From assembly GCF_018531375.1 (NCBI RefSeq), contig NZ_JAHBOH010000001.1, forward strand, positions 620,001 to 684,000: a stretch of 64,000 bases of DNA, in the 5' to 3' direction. Shown piece after piece: positions 27,098 to 36,500 of this stretch. The stretch comes from Cellulomonas fulva (GTDB lineage Bacteria; Actinomycetota; Actinomycetes; Actinomycetales; Cellulomonadaceae). The notes beneath the pieces are model-generated. The model had not been told where the DNA came from and did not search any database. It saw only the letters and a list, made by a program, of their open reading frames with translations. Within the stretch, counting starts at the first letter, position 1, and each line of letters starts with the position of its first letter. The translations under genes and the position numbers were made by a program.

Positions 27098-30031
27098 TCA
27101 GGCGCCGGGCGTCGTCGCCCCGGCCGTCGGGAGGTGGGCCGCGAGCAGCTCGGCGAGGTGGACGCCCTGGACGTCGGCGAGCTGGTCCGCCTGGGTGCGG
27201 CAGGAGTAGCCGTCCGCGAGGTAGACGTCGCCCGGGGCGGCGGCGCGCAGCGCCGGGAGCAGCGAGCTCTCGGCCACCGCGACCGACACGTCGTAGTGCC
27301 CCTTCTCCATCCCGAAGTTGCCGGCGAGCCCGCAGCAGCCCGCGAGCGCGGAGAACTGCGCGCCCGCCTCGGTGAGCAGGCGGCGGTCCGCGGTCCACGT
27401 CATCACGGAGTAGTGGTGGCAGTGCGGCTGCACCACGGCGGTGACGTCCGAGAGGTCGGGCACCTGCCAGCGGTCGCCGGGGCCGATCGGCGCGGGTGCG
27501 GTGAGCAGCTCGGCGAGCGTGCGGGTCTCCCGCGCGACGGCCACGGCGCGCGGGTCGTCGGGCAGCAGGTCCTGCAGGTCCGAGCGCAGCACGGCCGTGC
27601 ACGACGGCTCGAGCCCGACGATCGGGATCCCGTTGACCGCGAACGGGCCCAGCACCTCGAGCAGGTGCTCGAGCTGGTGCCGGGCGCCCTCGAGCTGCCC
27701 CGTGCTGATCCAGGTGAGGCCGCAGCACGCCTGGTGGTCCGGGACCAGCACCTCGTAGCCGGCGTCGCGGAGCACGGTGACGGCGGCCTTGGCCACCGAC
27801 GGGGCGAGCGCGTCGCTGAACGAGTCGGTCCACAGCAGCACGCGCGGCCGCGCGGGCTCGGCCGGCAGCGGCTGGTCGTCCGCGCGCGAGCTCGGCGTGA
27901 CCGAGACCTGGTCCGCGCCGTCTCGTCGGACCCACGTCCGGAACGGCTCCCGCGCGAAGGTGACCATGCGCCGGCGGGTGTCCATGCCGCCGCCCGCGAG
28001 CACCAGCTTCGCGACGGGCCGGAGGCCGAGCACCGCGTTGGTGAGCGCGGCCAGGCCCGGCAGCCCGGTGACGAGCCGCGCCCAGCGCGGCAGCCAACCG
28101 AGGGCGTAGTGGTTCATCGGGCGCAGCTTGCGACGGTAGGTCTGGTGGAGCACCTCCGCCTTGTAGGTCGCCATGTCGACGCCCGCCGGGCAGTCCGACG
28201 AGCACGCCTTGCAGCTCAGGCACAGGTCGAGCGCCTCGTGCACCTCGGGCGAGGACCAGCCCTGCGAGACGAGCGTGCCGTTCGCCATCTCCTGCAGCAC
28301 GCGGGCGCGGCCGCGCGTGGAGTCCTTCTCGTCCTTCGTCGCCAGGTACGACGGGCACATGAAGCCACCGGCGGCGGTCGAGTCCGCGCGGCACTTGCCC
28401 ACGCCGACGCAGCGGTGCACGGCGGTCGTCAGGTCGCCGGAGTCGTGGGGGAAGGCGAAGCCCGTGGTGGCCAGGACCGGGCGCGCGGCGGGCCGGCGCA
28501 GGTCCGCGTCGATCGCCCGCGGCCGCACCAGGACCCCGGGGTTGAGCAGGTCCCGCGGGTCGAACAGCGACTTGAACGCGCCGAACACCTCGATCGCACG
28601 CTCGGAGTACATGACGGGCAGCAGCTCGGAGCGCGCGCGGCCGTCGCCGTGCTCGCCGGACAGCGACCCGCCGTGCGCCGCGACCAGGTGCGCGGCATCG
28701 GTCATGAAGGACCGCAGCGCGTCGCCGGAGCGCTCGAGCGGGATGTCGAGCCGCAGGTGCACGCATCCGTCACCGAAGTGCCCGTACGCGAGCCCGTCCA
28801 CGCGGTGCCGCGCCATGAGCGCCTCGAGCTCGCGCAGGTAGGCGCCCAGCCGCTCGGGCGGCACCGCCGAGTCCTCGAACCCGGGCCACGCCTGCTCGCC
28901 CGAGGGGGTGCGTCCGCCGAGGCCCGCACCGTCCTCGCGGATGCGCCACATGGCGGTCGCCTGCGGCCCCGGCGGGAACAGCCCGACGGCGGTGGTGCCG
29001 GAGTCGGCCGCGAGCGCACCCGCCCGCTCCATCGCCTCGTCGAGGGTCTCGCCCCCCACCTCGACCATGAGCCAGCCCGCACCGGGCGGCAGGTCCGGCA
29101 CCGCGGACGCGCCACGCACGCGCCGCACCACGTCGACCAGGCGCGCGTCCATGCCCTCGATCGCGATGGGCCGGTGCGCCAGCAGCGCGGGCACCGCGTC
29201 GGCGGCGGCGGGCATGTCCGGGTAGCCGAGCACGACGAGCACGGGCGCGGCGGCCACGGGGACCAGCCGGACGGTCGCCTCGAGGAGCGTGCCGACCGTG
29301 CCCTCGGTGCCGACGAGCGCCTTGGCGAGGTCGGTGCCGTTCTCCGGCAGCAGGTGCTCGAGCGAGTAGCCGGAGACCTGGCGGCCGAACCGGCCGAGCT
29401 CGGTGCGCAGCAGGTCCAGGTTGCCGCGCACCAGGTCGCCCAGGCCGGGGACCGCGTCGAGGGCTCCCGCGCCCGCGCGGGCGGCGACCCGGCGGCCCGT
29501 GCCGTCGACCAGGTCGAGCGCGAGCACGTTGTCCGCGGTGCGGCCGTAGGCCACGGCGCGCGGGCCGCAGGCGTTGTTGCCGATCATCCCGCCGAGCGTG
29601 GCGCGGGTCCACGTCGACGGGTCCGGCCCGAACCGCAGCCCGTGGGGTGCCGCGGCCTTCTGCACCGCGGCCATGACCACGCCCGGCTCGACGCGGGCGG
29701 TGCGCGTCTCCGGGTCGAGCTCGAGGATCCGGTTGACGTGCCGCGAGAAGTCCAGGACCACGCCCGGGCCGACCGCGTTGCCCGCGACCGAGGTGCCGCC
29801 GCCGCGGGAGGTGATCGGCACGCCCGCCTCGCGCGCGACGGCCAGCGCCGCCTCGACGTCGTCGGGGTCCTGCGGGAAGACGACGACCTGCGGCACCACC
29901 CGGTAGTTCGACGCGTCGGTCGAGTACTCGGCCCGGCGGCGCGTGGAATCGTCGACCGCCCCCCGCACGGCGGACCGCAGCGCGGCGACGACGTCGGTCC
30001 CCACACGGTTCTCGTCGGCCAGGGCAGTCAC
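27098..30031 (-). CDS. FAD-linked oxidoreductase with Fe-S and CCG domains (D-2-hydroxyacid dehydrogenase type)
   Basis: A 977-residue fusion. The N-terminal FAD-binding PCMH domain contains VPITSRGGGTSVAGNAVGPG and TLGGMIGNNACGPRAVAYGR. A FAD-linked oxidase C-domain follows, then an Fe-S domain with Cys groups CVGVGKCRAD and CLSCKACSSDCPAG. Last come GlpC-like cysteine-rich motifs, CCGLTW and AGCCGLAGNFGMEKGHYD. Such one-piece enzymes oxidise D-lactate or D-2-hydroxyglutarate and pass electrons onward at the membrane. The exact substrate is not visible. The GTG at 30031 places the conserved start correctly; AGGA lies about nine bases upstream. Confidence 0.9.
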   Translation of the reverse strand: MTALADENRVGTDVVAALRSAVRGAVDDSTRRRAEYSTDASNYRVVPQVVVFPQDPDDVEAALAVAREAGVPITSRGGGTSVAGNAVGPGVVLDFSRHVNRILELDPETRTARVEPGVVMAAVQKAAAPHGLRFGPDPSTWTRATLGGMIGNNACGPRAVAYGRTADNVLALDLVDGTGRRVAARAGAGALDAVPGLGDLVRGNLDLLRTELGRFGRQVSGYSLEHLLPENGTDLAKALVGTEGTVGTLLEATVRLVPVAAAPVLVVLGYPDMPAAADAVPALLAHRPIAIEGMDARLVDVVRRVRGASAVPDLPPGAGWLMVEVGGETLDEAMERAGALAADSGTTAVGLFPPGPQATAMWRIREDGAGLGGRTPSGEQAWPGFEDSAVPPERLGAYLRELEALMARHRVDGLAYGHFGDGCVHLRLDIPLERSGDALRSFMTDAAHLVAAHGGSLSGEHGDGRARSELLPVMYSERAIEVFGAFKSLFDPRDLLNPGVLVRPRAIDADLRRPAARPVLATTGFAFPHDSGDLTTAVHRCVGVGKCRADSTAAGGFMCPSYLATKDEKDSTRGRARVLQEMANGTLVSQGWSSPEVHEALDLCLSCKACSSDCPAGVDMATYKAEVLHQTYRRKLRPMNHYALGWLPRWARLVTGLPGLAALTNAVLGLRPVAKLVLAGGGMDTRRRMVTFAREPFRTWVRRDGADQVSVTPSSRADDQPLPAEPARPRVLLWTDSFSDALAPSVAKAAVTVLRDAGYEVLVPDHQACCGLTWISTGQLEGARHQLEHLLEVLGPFAVNGIPIVGLEPSCTAVLRSDLQDLLPDDPRAVAVARETRTLAELLTAPAPIGPGDRWQVPDLSDVTAVVQPHCHHYSVMTWTADRRLLTEAGAQFSALAGCCGLAGNFGMEKGHYDVSVAVAESSLLPALRAAAPGDVYLADGYSCRTQADQLADVQGVHLAELLAAHLPTAGATTPGA

Positions 30032-30142
30032 GGGGGCATCCTCGCACCCCGCCCCGGGTGCCCCTCGGGACCTCCCGCGGACCGGACGCCCGGCCGGCGG
30101 ACTCCTCACCCGCATCACCCCGCCCTCTTCTGCCGAGCGCCC

Positions 30143-30213
30143 CCGGTACGGCGCGAGCGCCACCCCGGAGGGGTAGCGCTCGCGCGCGGACGGGAGCGCT
30201 CGCGCCGTACCGG
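30143..30213. repeat. Perfect 18-bp inverted repeat with 35-bp loop
   Basis: CCGGTACGGCGCGAGCGC at 30143-30160 is the exact reverse complement of 30196-30213. It lies in the 224-bp gap upstream of the FAD oxidoreductase and downstream of osmC. The surrounding GAGCGC/GCGGAC wording resembles the 72-bp repeats at 56.5-56.9 kb. It could be a terminator for osmC or a dispersed repeat. The rest of the gap shows nothing else I can name. Confidence 0.8.
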
Positions 30214-30255
30214 GCGAGCGCCGTCCCGGGCGAGCGCGGACCGGGCGAGGGCGGG

Positions 30256-30693
30256 TCAGGCCAGGGCGGCGTCCAGCGTGATGGACGTGCCCGTGAGCGC
30301 CTTGCTCACCGGGCAGGTCGCCTTCGCGGCCTCGGCGGCGGTGCGGAAGCCCTCGTCGTCCAGGCCGTCGACCTCGCCGCGGACCGACAGCGCGATCTGC
30401 GAGATCTGGAAGCCGCCCGCGGGGTCCGGCCGCAGCGTCACGTCGGCGCTGACGTCGAGCGAGCGGGGCGTGCCGCCGGCCTCGGCCAGCAGCGCCGAGA
30501 GCTGCATGGCGTAGCAGGACGAGTGCGCCGCGGCGATCAGCTCCTCGGGGCTGGTCACGCCGCCGGCCTCGTCGGCGGCGCGGCGCGGGAACGAGACGTC
30601 GAACCCGCCGGCGCCGGAGCTCGTGAGCTCGACGCGGCCGCTGCCGTCCTGCAGTCCACCGGTCCAGGCGGTCGTTGCGCTGCGCGTGGGCAT
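30256..30693 (-). CDS. osmC: OsmC family peroxiredoxin
   Basis: A 145-residue thiol peroxidase. The redox Cys pair is Cys60 in AAHSSCYAMQLSALL and Cys127 in AKATCPVSKAL, with an activating Glu in SPEELIAA. It reduces organic hydroperoxides in the cytoplasm. AAGGAG before the ATG at 30693 fixes the start; the frame extends further upstream but without such support. Both Cys residues are intact, so it should be active. Confidence 0.92.
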   Translation of the reverse strand: MPTRSATTAWTGGLQDGSGRVELTSSGAGGFDVSFPRRAADEAGGVTSPEELIAAAHSSCYAMQLSALLAEAGGTPRSLDVSADVTLRPDPAGGFQISQIALSVRGEVDGLDDEGFRTAAEAAKATCPVSKALTGTSITLDAALA

Positions 30694-30715
30694 GTGCTGC
30701 TCCTTCGTGCGGGGA

Positions 30716-30736
30716 CCCGGGCGCGGTTCGCCCGGG
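30716..30736 (-). terminator. Short hairpin between the LAL-type ATPase and osmC genes
   Basis: CCCGGGCG (30716-30723) pairs perfectly with CGCCCGGG (30729-30736) around a five-base loop. No T run follows. It may weaken read-through into osmC. Confidence 0.5.
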
Positions 30737-30778
30737 AGACTCGTCACCACGCTAGGCAGGTCGCGCCGCCCGCGCGCG

Positions 30779-31762
30779 TCAGCGCGCGCGCTCGAGATGG
30801 GTCGCGACGACGGCCTGCGGCGCGCCCGCGTCGCGCAGCGTCGTGGCCGCGCGGGCGTGCAGCCCGCGCCGCTCGTCGGGCGCGAGCCCGCCGTACAGCG
30901 CGGCGCGCACCACGTCGTGCCGGAAGACCAGCCGGTCGCCGCGCGCCTGCACCACGCCCGCCGCGAGCGCGTGCCGCAGCGTGCGCCACACCTCCGGCAC
31001 GGGCTGCCCCACGACCACCGCGAGGTCGACCACCACGAACGAGACCCCGAGCACGGACGCGACCGCGAGCAGTGCGAGCACCTCGTCGTCCAGGTAGTCC
31101 AGGCGCCCCCGGACCCGTTGCTCGACCACCGCGCGCCAGCCGAGCACCACGGCGTCGATGCCGCCCTCGACCGGGGCGAGCGCCCCGGCGTCCCGTGCGG
31201 CGGTCACCACGTCGACGACGAACCGCGGGTTCCCGCCGGCGGTCGCGACCGCGCCGCGGAGCGACGGACCGAGGCTCGCGCCCAGGATCGCCTCGGCGAG
31301 CTCGGCGGCCGCGGCCGCCGGCAGCGTGCGCAGCTCGACGTGCTGCGCACCGGCGCGCGTCCAGCCGGAGACCACGCGCACCACGCCGTCGCGGTGCGGC
31401 ACGGGACGCAGCGTGAGCACGACGAGCGTGCGCGCCGGCACGCCCTCGCGCGCCGCGTCGGCCAGCGCCTCGAGCGCGTCGTCGGGCCAGTCCTGGAGGT
31501 CCTCCAGCACGACGAGCCGCGCGCGCCCGTCCGCCGGCGGCGGACCGATCCGGGTGCTCCCCGGGCCGGCCGCGTCCTCGATCCCCAGCAGCCGCGCACC
31601 CGAGCGCAGCGCGTCCACCAGCGACGTGCGGCCCACGCCCGCCTCGCCCTCGAGGACCACCACGCCGCCAGCGGCGTCCGTGGCGTCGGTCAGCAGCGTC
31701 TCGAGGTCGTCGAGCTCCGCGGCACGTCCGACGAGCGGCCAGTCACGACCCGGGTCAGGCAT
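30779..31762 (-). CDS. Truncated LAL-type AAA ATPase without DNA-binding domain
   Basis: A 327-residue protein. Residues 8-330 resemble the ATPase and following helical part of large LuxR-family (LAL/MalT) regulators: LVGRAAELDDLETLL, a P-loop GEAGVGRT (39-46), and LVVLEDLQDWPDDALEAL as Walker B. The P-loop Lys is Arg45, which usually weakens ATP hydrolysis. The C-terminal LuxR helix-turn-helix and TPR-like arm of a full LAL protein are absent, so it is not a DNA-binding regulator by itself. TAGCAT six bases before the ATG suggests a leaderless message. Confidence 0.7.
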   Translation of the reverse strand: MPDPGRDWPLVGRAAELDDLETLLTDATDAAGGVVVLEGEAGVGRTSLVDALRSGARLLGIEDAAGPGSTRIGPPPADGRARLVVLEDLQDWPDDALEALADAAREGVPARTLVVLTLRPVPHRDGVVRVVSGWTRAGAQHVELRTLPAAAAAELAEAILGASLGPSLRGAVATAGGNPRFVVDVVTAARDAGALAPVEGGIDAVVLGWRAVVEQRVRGRLDYLDDEVLALLAVASVLGVSFVVVDLAVVVGQPVPEVWRTLRHALAAGVVQARGDRLVFRHDVVRAALYGGLAPDERRGLHARAATTLRDAGAPQAVVATHLERAR

Positions 31763-31803
31763 GTGCCGATGCTAGGGCCGACGGGGCCTCGCGGTGGGCT
31801 CCG

Positions 31804-33267
31804 TCAGCGGGTGTACTCCCAGTGCCACGGCTCGGGCTTGCTGCCGGTCTGCTCCGCCCAGTCGGGGTGCTCCCAGCCGAACTCCGCGGCGTTCTCGCTC
31901 AGCCACGTCCACTCGGGCGTGCCGAACCCCTGCGCGCCACCGCCCAGGTCGATCGCCGTGCCGGTGCCGTGGTTCGAGGTGCCGGGCACCGCGCACAGCG
32001 AGCCCTTGCGCGCGCGGCAGCTGACCTGCGCCGCGTACGAGCGGTAGGAGTCCGTGATCGTCAGATGCTCGCCGAACTCCGCGGCGTACGCCTCGTCGAG
32101 GGCCTCGAGGTCCTCGGTCGCGTCGCACCGGAGCAGGACGTTCTCGTCGAACGACGCCGCGCACAGCGCCGAGGACGGGATCTGGCCGTTCGGGTAGCCG
32201 AGGAGGGACTCCTTCCAGGCGGCGCGCTCGGCGGCCTCCTGCTCGGCCTTCTCCTTCGCGGCCTGCTCGGCGGCCTCCTGCGCGGCCTTCTCCTTCGCCT
32301 CCGCGGCGGCCTGCGCGGCCTCGCGGTCGGCGACCTCCTGGGCGGCGGTGTCCAGCACCTCGTCGCTCAGCTCGACCACGCGCTGCAGCGCGGCGCGCAG
32401 CCGCGTGGTGGTCGCGTCCTCCGCGCCGGAGACGGGCGGCACGACGACGTCCTCGGGCGCGGCACCGTCCGCCGTCGGCCCGGCCGACGGGTCGGTCGTC
32501 GCGTCGGTGGACGGCTCGGTGGACGCGTCGGTCGTCGGCTCGGTGGTCGGGTCGCTCGTCGGCTCGTCCGACGAGGTCGTCGCGTCGCTCGTCGGCTCGT
32601 CCGACGACGTCCCGGTGGTCAGCGCGCGGTCGCCCGACGCGCTCAGGAGCCCCTCGGCGGCGGCCGACGCGGCATCGGTCGGCTCGGGGTCGGTCGGCTC
32701 GGGGTCGGTCGGCTCGGCATCGGCGTCCGCAGTCGGCTCGGTGGTCGGCTCGGCGGTCGGCTCCGTGGTCGGGTCGGCGGTCGACTCGGTCGTCGGGTCG
32801 GACGCCGGGTCCGCGGTCTGCTCGGCCGACGCGTCGCCCCCGAGCTCGCTCACGTCGGCGACGCCGGCCTGGGCCAGCAGGTGCTGGAGCTCGGCGGTCG
32901 CGGCCTCGAGCTCGGCGACCTGGTCCCCGTCGACGGTGACGTCCTGCGCGGTGTGCTGCGCCGCCTGCGCGACGGTCAGGGCGTCGACCGCGGCGTCCGC
33001 GACGGCGGCGCGCGCGGCGAGCCGCTCGCCCGAGCGCGGGTCCGCGCTGGCGGACGTCTGGGCGGCCAGTCCGCCCAGCGACCCGGCGAGCGCGACGACG
33101 AGCACGCCCTGGGCCACGCGGCCGGGGGTGCTGGTCGGGAGCGCCCGGCCCAGGACGGAGCGGGCGGGGTGCTGGGGGCTGGTCGTCGGGCGCGGGGCGC
33201 GCGACCGGCGAGGGGCCGCATGGCGGCCGCCGCCGGACGTGCGCCGGCGCTGCGGCTCGTCAGTCAT
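31804..33267 (-). CDS. Membrane-anchored VanY-type D,D-/L,D-carboxypeptidase
   Basis: A 487-residue protein. A basic N-terminus and one hydrophobic segment (VAQGVLVVALAGSLGGLAAQ, near 55) act as anchor or signal. They are followed by a ~150-residue Thr/Asp/Glu/Pro-rich linker, an Ala/Glu/Lys coiled coil (about 310-355), and a C-terminal VanY domain. Zinc motifs are SNHGTGTAIDLGG (HxxxxxxD) and the last PWHWEYTR. It trims peptidoglycan peptides outside the cell. The Thr/Pro linker suits a reach through the wall. The start at 33267 keeps the basic leader. Confidence 0.85.
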   Translation of the reverse strand: MTDEPQRRRTSGGGRHAAPRRSRAPRPTTSPQHPARSVLGRALPTSTPGRVAQGVLVVALAGSLGGLAAQTSASADPRSGERLAARAAVADAAVDALTVAQAAQHTAQDVTVDGDQVAELEAATAELQHLLAQAGVADVSELGGDASAEQTADPASDPTTESTADPTTEPTAEPTTEPTADADAEPTDPEPTDPEPTDAASAAAEGLLSASGDRALTTGTSSDEPTSDATTSSDEPTSDPTTEPTTDASTEPSTDATTDPSAGPTADGAAPEDVVVPPVSGAEDATTTRLRAALQRVVELSDEVLDTAAQEVADREAAQAAAEAKEKAAQEAAEQAAKEKAEQEAAERAAWKESLLGYPNGQIPSSALCAASFDENVLLRCDATEDLEALDEAYAAEFGEHLTITDSYRSYAAQVSCRARKGSLCAVPGTSNHGTGTAIDLGGGAQGFGTPEWTWLSENAAEFGWEHPDWAEQTGSKPEPWHWEYTR

Positions 33268-33528
33268 CGCGTACCACGGTACGAACCCGGCTCGGACGTC
33301 CCGGAGGGGCGGCGTCAACGTTCTGGGGAGGAGTGCGTGTCCGATTCACACGACCTGTTCACAGCCCGGGGCAACCGACCGCCCGATCCGTCCCGCGGCG
33401 CCCGAAACATGTTGGTGACACGTCAACGGGTGACTTAGGACCTACCGGTCAGTAACGTGCATCCGGTGCGCCGCCGTGACCCCGGTCACGTCGGCGTCCC
33501 GCGACCACCACTCACCACAGGGGTACGC
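33268..33528. promoter_or_regulatory. Divergent promoter region of the VanY-like and subtilase genes
   Basis: This 261-bp gap holds a less GC-rich core (33340-33470) with TTCACA twice and GGTGAC twice 16 bp apart, a TAACGT hexamer near 33452, and the 16-bp palindrome CGTGACC-CC-GGTCACG at 33475-33490. These are plausible regulator sites for the two exported proteins. No known consensus is matched with certainty. Confidence 0.4.
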
Positions 33529-36500
33529 ATGTCACGTCGACCACTTCTCGCCTCCGTCACCGCGCTGTCCGTGGCCCTGAGCAGCGCGCTGCTCGCCACG
33601 TCGGCGGCGGCCGCCCCACCCGATCCCTCGCCCGACCAGCGCACGATCGACCCCGCGCTCGCGAGCCGGTCGCTCGCCGAGGCCCGCAAGGTCGCCGGCC
33701 TCGTCGGCGTGGAGGGCCAGGTCACCGCGCTCGTCGAGCTCGACACCACACCCGCCGTCGAGGTCGACGGCGGCGCGAGCGCCGTCCGGGCCGCCACGGC
33801 GGCGACCGAGGACGTCGCGCAGGACGTGGTGCCGGCCGAGGCCACGGCCGCGAACGCCGGCTCCGCCGAGCCGAAGCGCCTCGGCACGCTCACCAACCTG
33901 GTCGCCGGCACGCTCGTCACGGGTGACGCCGACGAGGTGCGTGCGCTCGCCTCGTCGGACCAGGTCACGGCGATCTACCGCGTCGCCACCAAGCGCCCGA
34001 CGAACGCGAACACGGTCGCGTTCACGCACGCGCTGCAGACCTGGCAGGACCTGGGCGAGACCGGTGAGGGCGTGACCATCGCCGTCATCGACACCGGCCT
34101 GGACTACACGCACGCCGACTTCGGCGGCGAGGGCACCGTCGCGGCGTACGAGGCCGCGTACGGCGAGGACGGCACGCAGCCGGTGCCCGCGGGCTCGTAC
34201 GACCCGGCCAAGTTCGCCGGCGGCTACGACTTCGCCGGCCCGCTCTACGACGCGAGCGGCGACACCGAGGGCTCGACCCTGGTGCCGACGCCCGACGAGA
34301 ACCCGATCGACTCGCTGTCGACGTCCGACAACTCGGGCCACGGCACGCACGTCGCCGGCACCGCGGCCGGCTACGGCGTGGACGCGGACGGCGAGACGTT
34401 CGACGGCGACTACTCGACGCTGACCGACCTCGAGGGCTGGAAGATCGGCCCCGGCTCGGCCCCCGGCGCGAAGCTCTACTCGTTCAAGGTCTTCGGCGAC
34501 ATCGGCGGGTCCACCGACCTGACGAGCCTCGCGCTCGACCGCGCGGCCGACCCGAACGGCGACGGCGACCTGGGCGACCACGTCGACGTGGTCAACATGT
34601 CGCTCGGCTCCGACGGCGCGCCGGCCGACGACCCGGACACGGTCCTGGTCGACCGGCTCACCGAGCTGGGCGTGCTCGTCGCCAACTCGGCGGGCAACGC
34701 GGGCGACATCACCGACATCGGCGGCGCGCCCGGCAACGCGGCGAGCGCGCTGACGGTCGCCAACTCCGTCGCCTCGCCGGTGCTCGACGCCGTGAAGGTC
34801 ACGGCCGCGGCGGACGACGAGCTCGAGGGCCGCACCTTCGCGGGCCAGAACTCCGTGGCCTACGCGGGCGACGACGTCACCGCCCCGGTCGCGTTCGTCG
34901 CGGACGACTTCGACGGCTGCACGCCGTTCACCGCCGAGCAGGCCGCGACGGTGGCCGGGAAGATCGCCTACCTGTGGTGGGACGACGACGACGCGAGCCG
35001 CGCGTGCGGCTCGGCCGTCCGGTTCAACAACGCCGCCACCGCGGGCGCGGTCGGCGTGGTGCTGCCCACCGAGCTCACGGTGTTCTCCGCCGGCATCGCG
35101 GGCAACGCCGCGATCCCCGGCGTCCAGCTCACCAAGGACTCGACCGACGCGCTGCTGCCGGAGATCGAGGCCGGCACGCTCTCGCTGCAGATCGGGCCGA
35201 GCCTGGCCATGACCGGCAGCCTCACCGGCGCGGGCGACCTGCTCAACGACGGCTCGTCGCGCGGCGCCCACGGCTCGCTCGGCTCGGTGAAGCCGGACGT
35301 CGCCGCCCCCGGCACGGGCATCCTGTCCGCCGCCTCCGGTGGTGGCGCCGCGGGTCACGTGCTGTCCGGGACGTCCATGGCGTCGCCGCACGTCGCCGGC
35401 ATCGCCGCGCTCGTCCGCGCCGCGCACCCCGCGTGGGACGCGTCCGAGGTCAAGGCCGCGATCGTCAACACGGCGACGCACGACGTGACCACCGAGCCGG
35501 ACGGCGCGGGTCTGGCCTACGGGCCCGAGCGCGTCGGCGCCGGCCGCGTGGACGCGCTGGACGCGGTCTCGACCGACGTCATCGCGTACAGCGGCGCGAA
35601 CAAGGCGCTCACGTCCGTGTCCTTCGGGATCGTCGACGTGGGCACCGAGACGGTGACCCGCAAGGTGCCGGTCACGGTGCGCAACTTCGGCACCACCGAC
35701 CGCACCTTCGACACCGCGTTCGTCGCGTCGTCGACGGCGGGCGGGGCGACCGTCACGGTCTCGCCGTCCACCATCACCGTCCCCGCGACGGGCAAGGCGG
35801 CGACGCTGACCGTGACGCTCACGGCCGACCCGGCGACGCTCGAGCGCGAGCTCGACCCGACGTCGCAGGCCCTGCAGAGCGGTCTGCCGCGCGAGTACGT
35901 CGCGATGCTCACCGGCCGCGTGGTCCTCACGGACGACGACCAGGAGCTGCGCGTGCCCGTCCAGGCCGCACCCCGCCTGGTCAGCCACCTGAGCGCGAAG
36001 GACGTGGCGTTCACCGGCAGCAGCACGGTTGCGGACCTGGAGCTCACGGGCGAGGGCGTCGACGCGGGCGGCTGGCAGTCGCTCACGACGCCGCTGGTCC
36101 TGGGCGCCACCAGCCCGCAGCTCGAGGACGACCCGTCGCTCGAGACCTCCCGGTCGGCGATCGACTCGGGCGACATCCGGTACGTCGGGTGGTCCTCGAC
36201 CGCCCCGTACGTCGACGAGCTCGGCGGTGACCCGCAGGAGGACGGGCTGCTCAACATCGGCATCGCGACCCAGGGCGACTGGGCGTCGCTCGGCCAGGCC
36301 GTGATCCCGATCATCGACATCGACGTGGACGGCGACGGCGAGGCCGACCTCCAGTCGTACGTCTGGAAGCTCGACGAGGCGATCGACCTCACCGTGGTGT
36401 CGACGTTCGACCTGCACGCGCCGGCGAGCGACCCGGCCATCGACGTCGAGCCGATCAACTACGAGTTCGGCGACGTCGACACGGGCACGTTCGACCGCAA

